From Balaenoptera acutorostrata (lineage: Eukaryota > Chordata > Mammalia > Artiodactyla > Balaenopteridae): a DNA stretch of 64,000 bases. Positions 60,999-64,000 of the stretch are shown here, piece after piece; within the stretch, counting starts at the first letter, position 1, and every line of letters begins with the position of its first letter. The translations under genes and the position numbers were made by a program. A model generated the notes under the pieces. The model was given only the letters and a program-made list of their open reading frames with translations. It did not search any database and was not told the origin of the DNA. The stretch lies in NCBI RefSeq assembly GCF_949987535.1, contig NC_080067.1:27308039-27372038 (forward strand). Direction: 5' to 3'.

Positions 60999-61299
60999 GG
61001 GCTTCCCTGGTGGCGCAGTAGTTAAGAATCTGCCTGTCAATGCAGGGGACACGGGTTCACGCCCTGGTCTGGGAAGATCCCACATGCCGCGGAGCAACTA
61101 AGCCCGTGAGCCACAACTACTGAGCCTGCGCGTCTGGAGCCTGTGCTCCGCAACGGGAGAGGCCGCGACAGTGAGAGGCCCGCGCACCGCGATGAAGAGT
61201 GGCCTCCGCTTGCCACAACTGGAGAAAGCCCTCACACAGAAACGAAGACCCAACACAGCCAAAAATAAATAATAAATAAAAAATTAAAAAAAAAAAAAT
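60999..61299 (+). mobile_element. CHR-type SINE, tandem to the preceding one
   Basis: Same subfamily and orientation. It starts 'gggcttccctggtggcgcag' and ends in (AATA)n and an A-run. Target copy 'aagaatgagg' lies at 60989 and 61300, so it shares the middle copy with its neighbour. Confidence 0.94.
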
Positions 61300-61429
61300 A
61301 AGAATGAGGAACCTTTTAAAAATCATATATAACTGCATATACGAATATAGTTTTATAGTTTAACAACTTCCTGTGGTGTAAACAATAACTTTCAAACTAC
61401 AAACTCAAGTCTATAGGTTACGTATTTAA

Positions 61430-61475
61430 AGTGTGTATACATATATATACATATATATAACTATATATACACGTA
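61430..61475. repeat. (AT)-rich simple repeat
   Basis: Alternating TATATA/CATATA units. Confidence 0.8.
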
Positions 61476-61519
61476 TTTTTAAAGTATATAAACATCTACT
61501 TTAAGTATGCCATCTGTAG

Positions 61520-62131
61520 CAGCGGTCTCCAACCTTTTTGGCACCAGGGACCAGTTTCATGGAAGACAGTTTTTCCATGGACTGGGGGAGGGGTACGGTT
61601 TTGGATGATTCAAGTGCATTACATTTATTGTGCACTTTATTTCTATTATTATTATGTTGTAATATATAATGAAATAATTATACAACTCACCATAATGCAG
61701 AATCAGTGGGAGCCCTGAGCTTGTTTTCACTTGCCACTCATCGACAGGGTTTTGATATGAGTCTGCAAGCAGTTGATTTATTATGGTCTCTGTGCAGTCA
61801 AACCTCTCTGCTAATGATGATCTGTATTTGCAGCCGCTCCCCAGCACTAGCATCACTGCCTCAGCTCCACCTCAGATCATCAGGCATTAGATTCTCATAA
61901 GGAGTGTGCAACCTACATCCGTCGCATGTGCAGTTCACAGTAGGGTTCGCGCTCCTATGAGAATCTAATGCCACTGATCTGACAGGAGGTGGAGCTCAGG
62001 CAGTAATATGAGCGATGGGGAGCGGCTGTAAATACAGATGAAGCTTTGCTCGCTTGCCCGCCGCTTACCTCCTGCTGTGCGGCCGGGTTCCTAACAGTAT
62101 GGGTCCGTGGCCTGGGGGTTGGGGACCCCTG
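61520..62131. mobile_element. Complete hAT-type MITE with terminal inverted repeats
   Basis: The left end 'cagcggtctccaacc' and the reverse complement of the right end 'caggggtccccaacc' match at 13 of 15 bases. An 8-base target-site duplication flanks it ('atctgtag' at 61512, 'atctatag' at 62132), as expected for hAT transposases. The 612 bp interior has no open frame for a transposase. The segment 61819-62039 is a long imperfect palindrome: 'agattctcataaggag' pairs with 'ctcctatgagaatct', and 'cagccgctccc' with 'gggagcggctg'. Confidence 0.88.
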
Positions 62132-62800
62132 ATCTATAGTTTATGCTTTAGAATGGAGAGAGGTTAAAGGCAGGGAGGCCATCAAGGAGGCTATTATCAA
62201 ATGAGATGAGTAGGGTAGTGGCAGTGGAAATGCAAATGAGGGAATGTACTTCACAGGAGTAGCTTTAAATAGGAAATAGGTACTAAGAAGATAAAGAGGA
62301 TATAAGAAGGGAAAGAGTTAAAAATGGTCTTGTTTCTATGGTTGTCATTAACTGAGATGAGCATTCAGGATGGGAAAGGGAAAGGATGACTTTGATTTCA
62401 AACAAGTTAAATTTCAAACAAGTTAAACTTGCATTACCTGGGGAGTGTCTTGGTGGACATGTTGGTTGACTGTTGGAAATACAGATCTGAAGCTCAGAGA
62501 AGAAATCTGGATTTGATGCGGAGGTATGGATTTGAGAGTCGTTAGCACTGAGTGATACTTGAAGCCTCTGCTGGAATGAATGAAATTGCCCTGGGAGCAT
62601 TTAAGGAGGGTTGCAGGGAAAATGAGGCTTTAGTGAAGATTGATAAAATGTATCAGGAAGTTGGAAGAGAGATAGAAGAGATGAATATCTCAGAAGGCAA
62701 GGAGATCTTTTAATGGCAAGACTAGAGAGAGGTAGCATAGGATAAAGATTGGATAGAGGCTGTTGGTGACTATTAACGACCCTTGAGAGAGTGTGTATCT

Positions 62801-64000
62801 TTGATTGACTAAACATTTTAAGAAAATGTTTTGTAATTTTCATTACCTATTTACAAGTAGTCATTATATAGTATTTCTTGGAAAGGCCTTTAGTTGAGGT
62901 TTATAATTATGATTTCCAAAAGTTGCCCTTGTTTTGTTTTTTTATTTGTTTTTAAAGTAAAAATCAGTCCTTTGAGGAGTGGTATCAGAAGGCCATAACT
63001 TGGTGTGGGAACTGTTAAAAAAAAAAAGTTTATTCTTATTAAGAAATAAAATTTCTACATTTAGTAGAAATTGTTTTTCCTTTTATAGATAGGAAATTTT
63101 ATTAAAGTAAACACAGTTCGTACATAGCCTTTAATTTAAAGTTGGAAAATAATCTTCAGTTACAGATATTTTCACTTACAGATTTTTACATTTTTTTTAC
63201 TTTAACGTATTTTTCTTTTGTCATTAACTCATAAAGTTAGGCGGCACTTTGTTTTTTTTAATTTTGAGCTACTGGAAATTGAATTCCCTCAATTATTTTA
63301 CAACTGAGTTGCCCAGTTGTAGGCTAAACAGTGCCATAGCATTTTCTGGGAATGAAATTTGAGCTAGGGTTGAGAGAGCCACCTTTTAAACTTAAGAAGA
63401 TCTAAGAATGTGTACTTGTTGAATAGCTTTAAAAGCCTGTTTGTTTTTTATTTTTAATTATATAATAATATATGGATATTTTCCTTTTTGTAAAAAAAAT
63501 TTTAATTATAGTATTACAGACAATTAATTTTGGCCACTGACCCCCTCCCAGTCCCCTTCCTGGAAGTAATAACTGTTATTAATATGGGGCATAGTTTTTC
63601 ATATTATGAATCCTTATATGCCAGGAACAGTTAGTATGAAAACTTGATTATAGATTAATTGAAAACTTGAAACATAGGAACCATGCTGCAAAAAGATAGA
63701 AAATTGTAAAATTAAGGCTTTAAAAGTCTTTTACTGTGTGATATATTGTCCTAAGTTATAGTGTCTTCTTCCCTTAAAAAAGGAGAAAAAGAGAAGAGAA
63801 AAACTTTATGTAAGAATAAAATTCCATTTCCAGTGAGGATCCTAATAATATTAAAACATACATATTTAAACTTCTAATGTGTATTTTCTAGTTATTTTAG
63901 TTTTCAGAGGGATCTAGGCTTAAGCAGTTAAACCATGGTTATCTTAGTAGACTGGTTAACTTTTTTTTTACTTTCCCCATGGTTTAGAATATTATAAGAG
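62801..64000. other. Intron 3 stretch, nothing firm
   Basis: AT-rich. The part at 63420-63640 resembles antisense L1M 3' sequence but is not secure. No RASA2 exon 4. Confidence 0.4.

Larger units (their letters stand above)
60200..62800 (-). mobile_element. L2/CR1-type LINE relic (antisense), broken by two SINEs and a MITE
   Basis: Blocks 60200-60655, 61310-61511 and 62140-62800 fit one decayed element. Minus-strand translation of 62283-62600 gives 'SANDSQIHTSASNPDFFSEL', which resembles the catalytic 'YADDSQIYISSPDLSSEL'-type region of L2 reverse transcriptase with the aspartate pair degraded. A 15-base tandem repeat 'atttcaaacaagtta' lies near 62396-62428. Confidence 0.65.
57744..64000 (+). 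other. RASA2: RASA2 intron 3 (incomplete)
   Basis: At least 6.26 kb, codon phase 1, continuing past the window end. It contains one antisense and two sense SINEs, an L1, an L2 and a hAT-type MITE. From 62801 to the end I see only AT-rich sequence, possibly an L1M piece near 63420-63640, and no exon. Confidence 0.85.

Noticed and set aside
1..64000. CRISPR arrays, operons, ribosome binding sites, phage or plasmid features
   Set aside because: The window is vertebrate nuclear DNA. The only regularly spaced repeats are microsatellites and small tandem duplications.

Overview
This is mammalian nuclear DNA, most likely from a cetacean. The main evidence is sixteen recognisable copies of tRNA-derived CHR-type SINEs, the 'gacttccctggtggcgcagt' family of whales, hippos and ruminants. 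Many are the form with the 'gaggccgcga..gagaggcccgcgcaccg' body, which I associate with whales. L1 3' ends of cetartiodactyl type, MIR, L2, MaLR and hAT relics, long introns and a GC-rich CpG-island promoter also fit. The assignment to Cetacea rather than hippopotamus or ruminant is inference.

One protein-coding gene is supported: the 5' part of RASA2 (GAP1m, a Ras GTPase-activating protein) on the + strand. A CpG island at about 28160-29470 holds exon 1 (start codon 28570, donor at 28721). Exon 2 is 53200-53317 and exon 3 is 57640-57743. Together they encode residues 1-124 and the first base of codon 125: an alanine-rich N terminus and most of the first C2 domain. Splice phases join exactly across all three exons. 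Exon 4 and everything downstream (rest of C2A, C2B, RasGAP, PH/Btk) lie beyond the window.

Positions 1-28160 are intergenic sequence upstream of RASA2 with no gene I can support. In other mammals the upstream neighbour is ZBTB38, but I see no ZBTB38 coding sequence. The region holds SINEs, L1 and L2 pieces, a probable ERV1-type solo LTR (17371-17866), an MLT1-type LTR (20210-20620) and several microsatellites. Intron 1 (24.5 kb), intron 2 (4.3 kb) and the visible part of intron 3 (6.3 kb) are filled with SINEs, old L1, L2 and MIR, and one complete hAT-type MITE (61520-62131).

No new biological system was found. The most informative signals are in the transposon record. They are: a SINE/L1 chimera in one target-site duplication (11243-11534); two extremely short L1 insertions (32 bp at 37646, about 50 bp at 56485); two SINEs stacked at one target site, leaving three copies of it (60646-61309); a MITE with a 220-base internal palindrome; and inverted SINE pairs flanking RASA2 exons 2-3.
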